DNA from: Qipengyuania marisflavi
Lineage (GTDB): Bacteria; Pseudomonadota; Alphaproteobacteria; Sphingomonadales; Sphingomonadaceae
DNA: 64,000 bases
Direction: 5' to 3'
Assembly (NCBI RefSeq): GCF_005884405.1
Contig: NZ_VCAO01000001.1
Coordinates: 62,001-126,000, forward strand
The notes beneath the pieces were generated by a model. The model did no database searches. It saw nothing but the letters and a program-made list of their open reading frames with translations, and had not been told where the DNA came from. Both the position numbers and the translations under genes were made by a program. Positions 36,632-46,997 of this stretch are shown here, one piece after another. Numbering within the stretch: position 1 is the stretch's first letter; each line of letters starts with the position of its first letter.

Positions 36632-39600
36632 GCGGGCAGGTCTATCCGCTGCAAGGCGCCCAGCGCGACGCGGTCGATCCGCAGGAAAGCGTGTGGCTGT
36701 CGGCCAGCGCAGGGACTGGCAAAACGCAAGTTCTGTCCGCGCGGGTGCTGCGGCTGCTGCTGGAACCCGCTGGCGATCCGTCGCAGATCCTGTGCCTGAC
36801 CTTTACCAAGGCCGGTGCGGCAGAGATGGCGGTGCGCGTCAATGAAGTGCTCGCCCGCTGGGTGCGGATGGGCGATGCCGATCTGGCGCGTGAGCTTGAT
36901 CATCTGGGCGCACCGACCGATCCGGAAACGCGCGCGCGTGCCCGATCCCTGTTCGCAAGGGTGCTCGACTGTCCCGGCGGCGGGCTGAGGATCGACACCA
37001 TCCACGCCTTTGCGCAATATTTGCTGGCAGCTTTCCCGACAGAAGCGGACATCCTGCCCGGCGCGCGGCCAATGGAGGACCGCGAACGGGACCTGCTGAG
37101 CCGCGATGTGCTGGCCAATCTGTTGGCGCAGGGCGATCCCGGCATTCTGGCCGCTGTGTCAGAACTCAGCCGCAGCAAAGGCCCCGATGCGGTGCGCGAC
37201 TGGCTGATGCGCTGCGCCGGGTACATGGACCTGTGGCAAGGCCCGGCGGCGTGGCAGCCGCCAATGCGCCAGCGTGTTCACCAATTGCTCGGAATTCCGG
37301 CGGATGCTAACCAGGATTGGGTTGCGCAGGCGTGTTCGGACAGAGATTTTCCAGTCGCTACCCTGCGCGCTTTAATGCCTGCGCTCGATGGCTGGAAAGC
37401 GCAGAACGCTGACAAAGTGCGCGAATTCGTGCCGCACTGGCTCACTCTAGATCCCGCAGCGCGGCTGGCGGCACTGGGCGGCTTTTTCGACACGCTGCTT
37501 AAGAAAGACGGCACCCCGCGCGTGATGAAGGGTGCGGAAAAGAACGATCCTGATTTCCCCGCCAAGCAGGAAGAAATTGCCGAAGCCGTTGCGCAAATTG
37601 CCGAGCGTTTGGCTCTGCTTGATCTGGCTGGTTTCCTCGCCCCACTGCTCGAAGCCGGACGTGCCTTTGCGCTGAAATGGGACGAGGCGAAGGAGCGCGA
37701 AGGGCTGGTCGATTTCGATGACCAGATTGCCCGCGCGGCGAAGCTGCTGGCCAATTCGGACATGGCGGCGTGGATCCGCTACAAATTGGACCGCAGTTTC
37801 GACCATATTCTGGTCGATGAGGCGCAAGACACAAACCGCGCGCAATGGGATATTATCGAGGCGCTGATCGATGATTTCTTCAGCGGCGAAGGCGCGCGCG
37901 GTGACACGGTCCGCACCATCTTCACGGTTGGTGATTTCAAGCAGGCAATATTCGGCTTCCAAGGCACCAGCCCGGAAAATTTCCGCGATGCGCGCGAGCG
38001 GGTGCGCGAGAAAATGCGCCAGACTGCCGATGCCGCAGGCGAATTGCGCGGCGGACCAAAGCCCCGCAAATTGCAGGTACACGGCCTCGACCGCAGCTAT
38101 CGCACTGCTGAAAGCGTCCTCGATTTTGTTGACCGTGCGGTGGCGGAGGTCGGGCCGGAAAATCTGGGGCTGGAAGACCCCTATGCGCAGCATGTCGGGC
38201 AAGCCCGGCCCGGTCTGGTCACGCTGTGGAATACGGTCCACGCCGCCAGCGATGCCGATGACGACGGCGGTGAGGGCGAACAGGAAGAGGGCTGGCTCGC
38301 CCGCCACGATCGCAAGATGGCGGACAATATCGCGCGGCAGGTAAAGGCCTGGATGGACGAAGGGTTCACGCTGGCAAAGGGTGACACCCCGCGCAACGCC
38401 GCGCCCGGCGATATCATGGTGCTGGTGCGCAAACGCCGCGAGCTGGCGGCGCTGATCGTCGCGCGGCTGCACAAACACGGCGTGCCGGTGGCCGGGGTGG
38501 ACCGGCTGCGGCTGGGCAATCCACTGGCGGTTCGTGATCTGATGGCAGCGATCCGCTTTGCTGCGCAGCCGCTGGATGATCTGACGTTCGCCAATGTGCT
38601 CGTCTCGCCTTTGATCGGCTGGACGCAGGAGCAATTGCTCCAGCACGGTTATCGCGACAAGGGCGTGCGGCTGTGGGAGCATTTGCGCAAGAGCGCACAC
38701 CCTGATGTCGTGGCCACGCTCGATATCTTGCGCGAAATCCTGCGCCGCGCGGATTACGACAGCCCACAGCAATTGCTGCACTGGATCCTGGTCGGCCCGA
38801 TGGATGGCAGGCGGCGGCTGGTTGCCCGGCTGGGGCGCGAAGCCAATGATCCTATCGACGAGCTGCTCAATGCCGCCAACGCCTTCGCCAGCACCCATGT
38901 CGCCAGTCTGCAGGGCTTTATCCGCTGGTTCGATGCGGGTGAGGGCGAGCTGAAACGCGATGCAGGAGCGGCCGCTGATCAGGTGCGGGTGATGACCGTG
39001 CATGGTTCCAAAGGCTTGCAGGCGCCGATTGTCATTCTGGCCGATGCGGCAATCGGGCCAGACGGCGCGGGTGAGCTGACTTTGGAGGACACACCGCCCG
39101 GCGCGCTGCGCGGGCGTGCGGTTCCATTGCCGGGGTTAAGCAAACAAGAGCGGGTCGGACCGGTCCGCGATGCCGAGGCGATTGCGGCGCAGGCCGCGCT
39201 GGAGGAGCATTGGCGACTGCTCTACGTCGCGATGACACGTGCTGAAGAGGCGCTGTTTGTCGGCGGCTCTCTGGGGCCGCGCGATGCCAAGAAGGGGCCG
39301 CCCGAAGACAGCTGGTATGCGCGGCTGAAGCCGGTGTTCGATGAAGATGCGCTGGAGGACCCGCTGTGGGGATCGCGCTGGGAATGGGGCGAGCGGGCCG
39401 ATCCGGTGCCGGTTCAGACGATGGCATCCTCTGGCACTTTGCCGGACCTGCCCGACTGGGCAACGACGCCAATCGGCCCGGAACCACGGCCACCGCGCCC
39501 GCTGGCTCCGTCCGGTCTGGGCGAGGCCGAGGGTAGCGATCCGCCATTACCATCCGATCAGGCAGCCATTGCGGCGAGGCGCGGGGTGTTGATCCATGCG

Positions 39601-40107
39601 CTGTTGGAGCGATTGCCAGCGGTGCCGACCGGCGACCGTGCTGCGCGTGCCAAGGATTGGCTGGCGCGGCAGGCTGGCGATCTCGATGAGTCTACGCGCA
39701 GCGAAATGGCGGAGCGCGCTTTGGCGGTGTTATCGGACCCTGACTTTGCTGCGATCTTTGGACCCGAGGCGCTTGCGGAAGTCCCGCTGGCCGCCAGTTT
39801 TGACGGCCATGTCGTTGCCGGCACCGCCGACCGACTTTTGGTCACAGCGGACAGTGTCACCGTGGTGGATTTCAAGACCGCAAGGCGCCCGCCAGCTGAT
39901 GCCGACGGTATTCCCGAGAGCACATTGCGGCAGATGGCCGCCTATATCGCGGCGCTTGAAGTGATCTACCCAGAGCGCGCGGTGAGTGCGGCTGTGCTCT
40001 ATACCCAGACACCGCAGCTGATCGCCTTGCCGCAGGCGATTATCGATCGCTACAAGGCCTCATTTGCTGCGCGGCAGGAAAGCTTTGCCCTGCCACCCGT
40101 TGAGTAG
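36628..40107 (+). CDS. addA: Double-strand break repair helicase-nuclease AddA
   Basis: 1159 residues. UvrD-like helicase motifs are SASAGTGKTQVLSARV (Walker A, about residues 28-43), FDHILVDEAQDTNRAQWDII (Walker B, about 390-409), TVGDFKQAIFGFQGT (motif III) and MTVHGSKGLQAPIVIL (motif V). The C-terminal nuclease core is GTADRLLVTADSVTVVDFKTAR (about 1065-1086). The intact nuclease in both subunits indicates a two-nuclease AddAB. It is the last large gene of the divL-addA block. Confidence 0.95.
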   Translation: MSGQVYPLQGAQRDAVDPQESVWLSASAGTGKTQVLSARVLRLLLEPAGDPSQILCLTFTKAGAAEMAVRVNEVLARWVRMGDADLARELDHLGAPTDPETRARARSLFARVLDCPGGGLRIDTIHAFAQYLLAAFPTEADILPGARPMEDRERDLLSRDVLANLLAQGDPGILAAVSELSRSKGPDAVRDWLMRCAGYMDLWQGPAAWQPPMRQRVHQLLGIPADANQDWVAQACSDRDFPVATLRALMPALDGWKAQNADKVREFVPHWLTLDPAARLAALGGFFDTLLKKDGTPRVMKGAEKNDPDFPAKQEEIAEAVAQIAERLALLDLAGFLAPLLEAGRAFALKWDEAKEREGLVDFDDQIARAAKLLANSDMAAWIRYKLDRSFDHILVDEAQDTNRAQWDIIEALIDDFFSGEGARGDTVRTIFTVGDFKQAIFGFQGTSPENFRDARERVREKMRQTADAAGELRGGPKPRKLQVHGLDRSYRTAESVLDFVDRAVAEVGPENLGLEDPYAQHVGQARPGLVTLWNTVHAASDADDDGGEGEQEEGWLARHDRKMADNIARQVKAWMDEGFTLAKGDTPRNAAPGDIMVLVRKRRELAALIVARLHKHGVPVAGVDRLRLGNPLAVRDLMAAIRFAAQPLDDLTFANVLVSPLIGWTQEQLLQHGYRDKGVRLWEHLRKSAHPDVVATLDILREILRRADYDSPQQLLHWILVGPMDGRRRLVARLGREANDPIDELLNAANAFASTHVASLQGFIRWFDAGEGELKRDAGAAADQVRVMTVHGSKGLQAPIVILADAAIGPDGAGELTLEDTPPGALRGRAVPLPGLSKQERVGPVRDAEAIAAQAALEEHWRLLYVAMTRAEEALFVGGSLGPRDAKKGPPEDSWYARLKPVFDEDALEDPLWGSRWEWGERADPVPVQTMASSGTLPDLPDWATTPIGPEPRPPRPLAPSGLGEAEGSDPPLPSDQAAIAARRGVLIHALLERLPAVPTGDRAARAKDWLARQAGDLDESTRSEMAERALAVLSDPDFAAIFGPEALAEVPLAASFDGHVVAGTADRLLVTADSVTVVDFKTARRPPADADGIPESTLRQMAAYIAALEVIYPERAVSAAVLYTQTPQLIALPQAIIDRYKASFAARQESFALPPVE

Positions 40108-40156
40108 CGCATCACGCTGCCTACATTGGCGGCATAGAATTTCAGGAGAACTATCG

Positions 40157-40477
40157 ATGTCCACGATCGCTGTAACCGACGCAGGCTTCAAAGCCGATGT
40201 GCTGGAATCCGACAAGCCTGTGCTGGTTGATTTCTGGGCCGAATGGTGCGGGCCATGCAAGATGATTGCCCCTGCGCTTGAGGAATTGAGCGACGAGATG
40301 GCGGACAGCGTCACCATTGCCAAGATGGACATCATGGGAAATCCCGGTGTTCCGGGAGAGATGGGGGTTCAGTCGATACCTTATCTGGTGGTGTTCAAAG
40401 GTGGTGAGGCCGTTGCCGAAATGCGCGGTGCTGCCCCCAAAGGTCAGCTGAAACAGTGGCTTGAAAGCGTCCTTTAA
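40157..40477 (+). CDS. trxA: Thioredoxin
   Basis: 106 residues with AEWCGPCKMIAP active site (about 28-39), MDIMGNPGVPGEMGVQSIPY with the cis-Pro, and a clear AGGAGAA ribosome binding site. It is a cytoplasmic disulfide reductase. Its stop TAA overlaps, in a 4-nt TTAA, the stop of the opposite-strand inositol monophosphatase gene. Confidence 0.96.
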   Translation: MSTIAVTDAGFKADVLESDKPVLVDFWAEWCGPCKMIAPALEELSDEMADSVTIAKMDIMGNPGVPGEMGVQSIPYLVVFKGGEAVAEMRGAAPKGQLKQWLESVL

Positions 40478-41280
40478 GACAAAGACTGATATCGGGTGGC
40501 CAGCGCGTTCCACAGGGCCGGGCTGGCTGCCCCGATCAGGCCTGTGCTGTCCTGCTCATCAACCCGGTAAGCTGATCCGTCCATCCGTGCGACCTTGCCG
40601 CCCGCTTCGTTGAGAAACAGCACGCCAGCGGCATGATCCCAAGCCAGCGTGCGCTCGAAAATCGACACGTCGTTCTGGCCCAGCACCAGCCGCGGATATT
40701 GCTCCGCAGCACAGCGCGGGGTGTCGACAAGCGTATAGTGCGGGGCGATGTGCGCCTTGACCTGTGTGCGCTGCTCCGGGTCCATGAAAATGACGGAGAT
40801 GGCGGCGACTGGCGGCGTCGCGCCGGTGGTTTGCGCCTGGATCTGCTCGCCGTTGATATAGGCGCCCTTGCCCTGATGGGCTATGCACAGCCGTCCGGTC
40901 AGGCAGTCAAATATCCAGCCTGTATGGGCAATACCGCCACTGACCATCGCAATCAGGATCCCGAACGGCGGTTTGCCAGACGCGAAATTGTGCGTTCCGT
41001 CGATGGGATCGATGATCCAGCAATCTGACTTCAGGCGGTCCAGTACAGTCGGATCGGCATCCGCCGCCTCCTCACCGACAATCGGCAGGCCGGGAACCAA
41101 TGCGGTGAGCCCTTCGGCCAGCATCACCTCAGCCTCTCGGTCGGCAATCGTCACCAGATCATCCTCGCCCTTCTGAATAATCTCATCGGCAGCGAGTGTC
41201 TGGTAACGCGGCATGATCACGCTCTGCGTGACCCGGCGCAGCAGCGCCTCCATCTCGGTGTGCAGGCGGGTGGGGGTCAC
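40474..41280 (-). CDS. Inositol monophosphatase family protein
   Basis: 268 residues from a GTG at 41280 that overlaps the argJ stop by 4 nt. The metal-binding motifs are LPIVGEEAAD (about 68-77), WIIDPIDGTHNFASG (about 91-105) and AWDHAAGVLFLNEAGG (about 211-226). Members hydrolyse inositol, histidinol or related phosphates, and the substrate cannot be told here; the histidinol-phosphatase type is an alternative. Convergent with trxA, sharing the TTAA stop overlap. Confidence 0.88.
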   Translation of the reverse strand: MTPTRLHTEMEALLRRVTQSVIMPRYQTLAADEIIQKGEDDLVTIADREAEVMLAEGLTALVPGLPIVGEEAADADPTVLDRLKSDCWIIDPIDGTHNFASGKPPFGILIAMVSGGIAHTGWIFDCLTGRLCIAHQGKGAYINGEQIQAQTTGATPPVAAISVIFMDPEQRTQVKAHIAPHYTLVDTPRCAAEQYPRLVLGQNDVSIFERTLAWDHAAGVLFLNEAGGKVARMDGSAYRVDEQDSTGLIGAASPALWNALATRYQSLS

Positions 41281-42503
41281 GAGCGGTAGTCCGCGTTGAT
41301 CGCGATGTAGCCATGCGTCAGATCGCAGGTCCACACAGTGGCGCGGCCATCGCCGATGCCCAGATCCACCTCGACCGTTATCTCCTGCCCCTCCAGATGC
41401 CGTGCGACCGGGGCTTCGTCATAATCGGCCAGCGGCTGTCCGTCACGCGCGGCCCAAATGCCGCCAAAGCCGATGGACAGCCGGTCACGGTCGGCAGGTT
41501 CCCCGGCCTTGCCCACCGCCATGACCACGCGCCCCCAATTGGCATCACCCCCGGCAATGGCGGTTTTGACCAGCGGCGAATTGGCAATCGAGAGGCCTAC
41601 ACGCCGCGCGCTGTCGTCGTCCGCAGCGCCAGAGACGCTCACGGCGATGAATTTCTGCGCACCTTCGCCATCGCGCACCACCAGCTGCGCAAGTTCGCGG
41701 CACACTTCCAGTAGCGCGGCATAGAACGCATCCGCACCGGCATCGTCCCATCCGGACAACAGATCATTGCTTGCCTTGCCAGTCGCAAAGGCCAGCACGG
41801 TGTCGCTGGTCGAGGTATCGCCATCCACAGTAATGCACGAAAATGTCGCGCGGTTTGCCGCCTCCAGCATCTCTTGCAGGAAGGCTGGCGCGATGGTGGC
41901 ATCAGTGAAGATATAGCCCAGCATGGTGGCCATATCTGGCGCGATCATGCCGCTGCCCTTGATAATGCCCGCCAGTTCGGCACGCGTTGCGCCCAGCATG
42001 GCAGACGCGCCTGCGCCCTTTGCAAAGGTGTCGGTGGTGGCAATCGCGTCGGCTGCCGCTTCCCAGTTGCACGGCTCAGCGGTCAGCACAGCGGCGACCC
42101 CGGCGCGTGCCTTGTCCTTGGGCAGCGGCACACCGATGACGCCGGTGGAAGAGACGAACACATCGCTCGGCTGGCAACGCAGCCCCTCGGCTACTTGCGC
42201 CATGATCTGCTCGACCGCCTCACGCCCGCGGTGGCCGGTAAAGGCGTTGGAATTGCCGGCATTGACGACCAGCGCCCGCGCACTGCCCAGTATGACCTGC
42301 TCGCGTCCAAGCTCGACTTCGCTCGACGCACAGGCGCTCTTGGTGAACACCCCGCCAACTGCTGTTCCGTCTGTCAGTTCGGCAAATGTCAGATCGCAGC
42401 GATCCCAGTCCTTATAACTAGCGCGGGCCGTTCGCAGGGTGACGCCAGCGATCTGTGGCAAGTGCGGGAAGGGCCGGGCGAGGGGCGAGCGGGTGATGTC
42501 CAT
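41277..42503 (-). CDS. argJ: Bifunctional ornithine/glutamate N-acetyltransferase
   Basis: 408 residues. The autocatalytic cleavage site is at ...APDMATMLGY, with Thr as the new N-terminal nucleophile (about residue 192), preceded by the KGSGMIAPD segment. The protein ends ATVWTCDLTHGYIAINADY. ArgJ recycles acetyl groups from N-acetylornithine to glutamate in arginine synthesis. The ATG at 42503 is used; a TTG three codons upstream is not needed. Its promoter region (42504-42577) is shared with the divergent TonB-domain gene. Confidence 0.95.
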   Translation of the reverse strand: MDITRSPLARPFPHLPQIAGVTLRTARASYKDWDRCDLTFAELTDGTAVGGVFTKSACASSEVELGREQVILGSARALVVNAGNSNAFTGHRGREAVEQIMAQVAEGLRCQPSDVFVSSTGVIGVPLPKDKARAGVAAVLTAEPCNWEAAADAIATTDTFAKGAGASAMLGATRAELAGIIKGSGMIAPDMATMLGYIFTDATIAPAFLQEMLEAANRATFSCITVDGDTSTSDTVLAFATGKASNDLLSGWDDAGADAFYAALLEVCRELAQLVVRDGEGAQKFIAVSVSGAADDDSARRVGLSIANSPLVKTAIAGGDANWGRVVMAVGKAGEPADRDRLSIGFGGIWAARDGQPLADYDEAPVARHLEGQEITVEVDLGIGDGRATVWTCDLTHGYIAINADYRS

Positions 42504-42577
42504 CCGTGGCAATTAGAGCCTCGTGGTCATGGCGGCAACGCCTTGCCTGTAAGGACATAAGCGATTATGAATTGCCA

Positions 42578-43030
42578 ATGCGTTATGTCGTAATCTTGAG
42601 CGTATTGGCCCTCTGCAGCAATCCAACGGCAGCATCTGCGCAGGAAGCCGAAGACACGGTTTTATCCGAGGCGCCGATTACAGCGTCGGAGCCAGCGATG
42701 TCGGACACGATGCGATGCCCAAGCGGCGGCGCGCTTGTATCCTCGGCTGGTGCAAGTGAAGAAGCGCGGCCAACCGGCCGCATGAGAGTTGATTACCCGC
42801 GCGCGGCCGAAAGTCGCAGAATGACCGGAAAAGTGAAGATGCAGTTGGTTGTGGGCTGTGATGGAAGAGTTAAACAATGCACGGTGCTCCAATCCAGCGG
42901 GCATGCCATTCTCGACAGTTCCGCATGTCAGAGCATGCTCAAATACGCCGTGTTCAGGCCAGCAACCGATGAGAATGGCAATACAATCGAGAGCACTACC
43001 GAAATGACTCAGCCGTATGCGTTGCGCTGA
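42578..43030 (+). CDS. TonB C-terminal-domain exported protein
   Basis: 150 residues. The leader MRYVVILSVLALCSNPTAAS ends near AQ-EAE. The C-terminal domain (about 75-150) has RVDYPRAAESRRMTGKVKMQ, then VGCDGRVKQCTVLQSSGHAI, LDSSAC and a F-P-like end, the pattern of TonB-like energy-transducer C domains. Two Cys in the domain may form a disulfide. It lacks the membrane anchor plus Pro-rich spacer of true TonB, so a soluble periplasmic role is more likely. Confidence 0.8.
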   Translation: MRYVVILSVLALCSNPTAASAQEAEDTVLSEAPITASEPAMSDTMRCPSGGALVSSAGASEEARPTGRMRVDYPRAAESRRMTGKVKMQLVVGCDGRVKQCTVLQSSGHAILDSSACQSMLKYAVFRPATDENGNTIESTTEMTQPYALR

Positions 43031-43086
43031 TTTTTTACTGTGCTTACTGGATATGTTCTGAATTTTGGGCTAGGGCGCTGATTGTA

Positions 43087-43359
43087 ATGTTTCGCCGTAT
43101 TCTCGCCTGCCTCGTGCTCATCACCGGCCTCGCCGCTGCTGGCGCACCTGCGCACGCTGGATTTACCGAAGCGCTGAACGCTCGGCTTGAAATGACGCAG
43201 AAGCGTGACGAGACGCAGAAAAGTGATGAACAGCTATGCGCTGAACGTCAGCGTCAGCAGCGCCTCAAGGGTGAGCGGGCCAAGCCGTGCCAGCCCTCGG
43301 CGCCCATTACGATTATCATTCCGACCGTCCAATTCGGAGCCGACCGCGCTTTCGAGTAG
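43087..43359 (+). CDS. Small exported basic protein, unknown
   Basis: 90 residues with a clear signal peptide (MFRRILACLVLITGLAAAGA, cleavage near AHA-GFT). The mature part is very polar and Gln/Arg/Lys-rich (LEMTQKRDETQKSDEQLCAE) with two Cys, then a short hydrophobic ITIIIPTV strand. No family recognised. It lies between the TonB-domain gene and secA on the same strand. Confidence 0.65.
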   Translation: MFRRILACLVLITGLAAAGAPAHAGFTEALNARLEMTQKRDETQKSDEQLCAERQRQQRLKGERAKPCQPSAPITIIIPTVQFGADRAFE

Positions 43360-43451
43360 AGCGCGTTTCGATTTTCTGACCCCGGTCCTGGCCCGGCACC
43401 AATCGTGTGCGCGGGCATTTCTCACATAAATCCACGCAAGGCCCACGCCCC

Positions 43452-46211
43452 ATGATGAATTCGCTGATGAAGGCCGTCTTCGGTTCTTCAAACGACCGTT
43501 ACGTAAAATCGATCGGCAAGGTTGTTGAAAAAATCAACGCGCTCGAACCGCAAATCCAGGCGCTGAGCGACGAGGAACTGGCGGCGCAGACCGACAAATT
43601 CCGTGCACAATTGGCCGATGGCAAGAAGCTGGACGACATTCTTCCTGAAGCCTTCGCCACGGTGCGTGAGGCATCGGTTCGTGTGCTCGGCATGCGGCAC
43701 TTCGACGTGCAGATGGTTGGCGGCATCGTGCTGCATCGCGGCGAAATCGCCGAGATGCGCACGGGTGAGGGCAAGACGCTGGTCGCTACGCTGGCATCCT
43801 ATCTGAACGCGATCGAGGGCAAGGGCGTCCACGTTGTTACCGTGAACGATTATCTGGCCCGCCGCGATGCGGAATGGATGGGCCGTCTGCACCAGTTTCT
43901 GGGCCTGACCATCGGTGTCATCGTCCCGGACATGAGCGAGTATGACCGCCGCGACGCCTATAATTCCGACATCACCTATTCGACCAATAACGAACTCGGC
44001 TTCGATTATCTGCGCGACAATATGAAGCACGAGCGCAGCCAGATGGTGCAGCGCCCCTTCAATTTCGCAATTGTGGATGAAGTCGATTCAATCCTGATCG
44101 ATGAAGCGCGTACGCCGCTGATCATTTCCGGTCCAACCGAAGACAAGCAGGAACTTTATCTGTCGATTAATGCGGTGGTGAAAACCATCCCTGAAGAATG
44201 GTACGAAAAGGACGAGAAGGCCCGCAATATCCAGCTGACCGAAGACGGTACGGAAGAGATGGAAAAGCGTCTGGTCGAAGAGGGCCTGCTGGCGACCGAC
44301 AATCTCTATGACGTCGAGAACACGCAGGTGGTCCATCATCTGGATCAGGCGCTGCGTGCGGTGCACATGTTCAAGCTGGACACGGATTACATCGTCAAAG
44401 ACGGCAAGATCGTCATCATCGACGAGTTCACCGGACGTATGATGGACGGTCGCCGCTGGTCTAATGGCTTGCATCAGGCGGTTGAGGCCAAGGAAGGCGT
44501 CAAGATCGAGCCTGAGAACCAGACTCTGGCTTCAATTACCTTCCAGAACTATTTCCGGATGTATCCCAAGCTGTCGGGCATGACCGGCACGGCGGCCACA
44601 GAAGCCTCGGAATTCTGGGACATTTACAAGATGGGCGTCGTCGAAATTCCGACGAATGTCGACGTGCTGCGGATCGACGAGGACGACGAGTTTTACAAGA
44701 ACACCCTCGACAAATTTGCCGCCATCGCCAGCGCGATCAAGGACAAATACGAAATCGGTCAGCCGGTGCTGGTTGGCACCGTGTCGATCGAGAAATCGGA
44801 ATTGCTGAGCGAGTTCCTCGAGAAGGAAGGCGTCAAGCACGAGGTGCTTAATGCGCGTTTCCATGAACGTGAAGCGCATATCGTTGCGCAGGCGGGCCGC
44901 CTGAATGCGGTCACAATCGCCACCAATATGGCGGGCCGCGGCACCGATATTCAGCTGGGCGGCAATGTCGATTTCCGGATCAATGACGAATTGAGCGAGA
45001 TCCCGGAAGGGCCGGATCGTGACGCGGCAATCGAACGCATCAGGGCCGTGGTCGCCGCCGAGCGCCAGAAGGTGCTCGACGCTGGCGGCCTGTTTGTGTT
45101 GGGCACTGAACGCCACGAAAGCCGCCGCATCGATAACCAGCTGCGCGGCCGTTCTGGCCGCCAGGGCGATCCGGGTCTGAGCCGGTTCTACCTATGCCTT
45201 GAAGATGATTTGCTGCGGATTTTCGGCCCCGACACGCTGTTCTCGCGGATGATGAATTCCAACCTTGATGACGGTGAAGCGATTGGCTCCAAATGGCTTT
45301 CAAAGGCCATCGAAACCGCGCAGAAAAAGGTCGAGGCGCGCAATTATGAGCAGCGCAAGCAGGTCGTCCAATATGATGACGTGATGAATGACCAGCGCAA
45401 GGTGATCTACGAGCAGCGCGCCGAGATCATGGACAGCGAGTCGGTCGATGATGTGGTGGTCGATATGCGCCACGATGCGATCAACGCCATCGTTGGCGAG
45501 GCGTGCCCTCCCGGCTCCTATCCCGAGCAGTGGGATGTCGACGGGCTGAAGGAAAAGGTGACCGACGTGTTCGGCTTCACCCCGCCGATCGAGGATTGGC
45601 TGGATGAGGACCATGTCGAGCCGGAACTGCTCGAAGAACGCATCCGCCTTCAGGCCGATACGATCATGGAAGAAAAAATCGCCAGGGCTGACCCGGAGAT
45701 GTGGCGCCGGATTGAAAAGAGCCTGCTGTTGCAGGAGCTTGATTTCGAATGGAAAGAGCATTTGTCCACGCTCGATGCATTGCGTCAGGTGGTGTGGCTG
45801 CGCGCCCATGCGCAGAAGCAGCCGATCAATGAGTACAAGCAGGAAGCGTTCGGCCTGTTTGAAAAAATGCTCGATGCGCTGCGTGTTACAGTGACCAACA
45901 AGCTGATGCGGCTGGACCTGCGTGAGCCGGAGCCAATGCCGCAGATCGACCTGCCAGAATTGCCCGATTTCCTCACCGGCCATATTGATCCGCTTACCGG
46001 CCTCGACAATTCCAATGATGGCGACGGATCGGCATCGCAGGCGGCGCTGTTCGGCTCGCTGGCCGGCAGCCCGCGTGCTGCGGCAGGCCCCGGCGGCTCG
46101 GTGAGTGAGAACCCCTATGCCGACAAGGAAGTCAGCCGCAATGCCCCGTGCCCATGCGGTTCGGGCAGCAAGTACAAGCATTGCCACGGTGCCATCGGCG
46201 CTGGCGCCTGA
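43452..46211 (+). CDS. secA: Preprotein translocase ATPase SecA
   Basis: 919 residues. Walker [18 protein letters not shown] (about 104-120), the DEAD-like [31 protein letters not shown] and the C-terminal zinc-binding SEC-C tail [19 protein letters not shown] (about 895-913). It drives protein export through SecYEG and is essential. Two adjacent ATGs (43452 and 43455) are possible starts. The terminator at 46233-46275 follows the stop. Confidence 0.97.
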   Translation: MMNSLMKAVFGSSNDRYVKSIGKVVEKINALEPQIQALSDEELAAQTDKFRAQLADGKKLDDILPEAFATVREASVRVLGMRHFDVQMVGGIVLHRGEIAEMRTGEGKTLVATLASYLNAIEGKGVHVVTVNDYLARRDAEWMGRLHQFLGLTIGVIVPDMSEYDRRDAYNSDITYSTNNELGFDYLRDNMKHERSQMVQRPFNFAIVDEVDSILIDEARTPLIISGPTEDKQELYLSINAVVKTIPEEWYEKDEKARNIQLTEDGTEEMEKRLVEEGLLATDNLYDVENTQVVHHLDQALRAVHMFKLDTDYIVKDGKIVIIDEFTGRMMDGRRWSNGLHQAVEAKEGVKIEPENQTLASITFQNYFRMYPKLSGMTGTAATEASEFWDIYKMGVVEIPTNVDVLRIDEDDEFYKNTLDKFAAIASAIKDKYEIGQPVLVGTVSIEKSELLSEFLEKEGVKHEVLNARFHEREAHIVAQAGRLNAVTIATNMAGRGTDIQLGGNVDFRINDELSEIPEGPDRDAAIERIRAVVAAERQKVLDAGGLFVLGTERHESRRIDNQLRGRSGRQGDPGLSRFYLCLEDDLLRIFGPDTLFSRMMNSNLDDGEAIGSKWLSKAIETAQKKVEARNYEQRKQVVQYDDVMNDQRKVIYEQRAEIMDSESVDDVVVDMRHDAINAIVGEACPPGSYPEQWDVDGLKEKVTDVFGFTPPIEDWLDEDHVEPELLEERIRLQADTIMEEKIARADPEMWRRIEKSLLLQELDFEWKEHLSTLDALRQVVWLRAHAQKQPINEYKQEAFGLFEKMLDALRVTVTNKLMRLDLREPEPMPQIDLPELPDFLTGHIDPLTGLDNSNDGDGSASQAALFGSLAGSPRAAAGPGGSVSENPYADKEVSRNAPCPCGSGSKYKHCHGAIGAGA

Positions 46212-46232
46212 CAGGCGGCTTTGAGATAATGC

Positions 46233-46275
46233 AAAAGGCGGCGCGGGCATGATTTGGCTCGTCGCCGCCTTTTTT
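46233..46275 (+). terminator. secA terminator overlapping the next start codon
   Basis: AAAAGGCGGCG (46233-46243) pairs with CGCCGCCTTTTTT (46263-46275), leaving a 19-nt loop that contains the ATG (46249) of the TauE/SafE-like gene and its GCGCGGGC upstream bases. The descending arm lies inside its coding sequence. Confidence 0.75.
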
Positions 46276-46983
46276 GTGACCGCGCTGCTGTACGCCAGTG
46301 TCGGATTCGGCGGCGGATCGACATACAGTGCGCTGCTGGCGCTTTCCGGGGTCGATTATCGGATACTGCCGCTGTTGGCACTGGCCTGCAATATCGTGGT
46401 GGTCGCGGGGAGCACACTGCGCTTCGCCCGCGCAGGCATCACCCCGTGGCGCGGTGCAATTGCGCTGACTGCGGTTGGTGCACCAGCGGCGCTTCTCGGA
46501 GGCCTGACACCGATTGGTGAAAGCCGTTTCCTGATGATCCTGGGGGCCAGTCTGGTCCTGACCGGGCTGACACTGTTTATTCCAGTGCGGCAATCGGAGG
46601 AGGGCGGGCCATCGCCCAGCGCGAAGTGGATGCCGCTGGCCGCAGCCCCGCTGGGCTATCTTGCCGGACTGGTGGGCATTGGCGGCGGGATATTTCTGGC
46701 GCCGCTGCTGCATCTTACACGCTGGAATTCGCCTCGCGCAATTGCGGCAACGGCGAGCGTGTTTATTCTGGTGAATTCGCTGTTCGGCCTCGTCGGACAG
46801 ATCCTCAAGGGCGGGACCGGGCGCTTGTCAGCTGCGATCGACTTGGGGCTGCCGCTGCTGGTGGCGGTTGCGATTGGCGGGCAGATCGGCAGCCTGATCG
46901 CGCTGCACTATCTGCCGCAGCGGGGCATCCGCTGGCTCACCGCAGCGCTGACCCTGTGGGTCGGCCTGCGGCTATTGATCTGA
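46249..46983 (+). CDS. TauE/SafE-family membrane exporter
   Basis: 244 residues, almost all hydrophobic, with about eight helices in two repeats. Each half has the family Gly-rich signature: LLYASVGFGGGSTYSALLAL (about 13-32) and YLAGLVGIGGGIFLAPLLHL (about 138-157). Members export sulfite, sulfoacetate or other anions. The substrate is not apparent. Its ATG lies in the loop of the secA terminator, so translation may depend on transcripts that start inside or pass the terminator. Confidence 0.85.
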   Translation: MIWLVAAFFVTALLYASVGFGGGSTYSALLALSGVDYRILPLLALACNIVVVAGSTLRFARAGITPWRGAIALTAVGAPAALLGGLTPIGESRFLMILGASLVLTGLTLFIPVRQSEEGGPSPSAKWMPLAAAPLGYLAGLVGIGGGIFLAPLLHLTRWNSPRAIAATASVFILVNSLFGLVGQILKGGTGRLSAAIDLGLPLLVAVAIGGQIGSLIALHYLPQRGIRWLTAALTLWVGLRLLI

Positions 46984-46997
46984 AAGCTAAGGAAATG

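Noticed and set aside
37447-39003. 518-codon minus-strand ORF opposite addA
   Set aside because: Shadow of the AddA reading frame with no family motifs.
42578-43030. Full-length TonB energy transducer
   Set aside because: It has a cleavable signal peptide and lacks the N-terminal anchor and long Pro-rich spacer, and no exbB/exbD are adjacent.
45300-46250. 316-codon minus-strand ORF opposite secA
   Set aside because: Lies entirely against conserved SecA C-terminal coding sequence.
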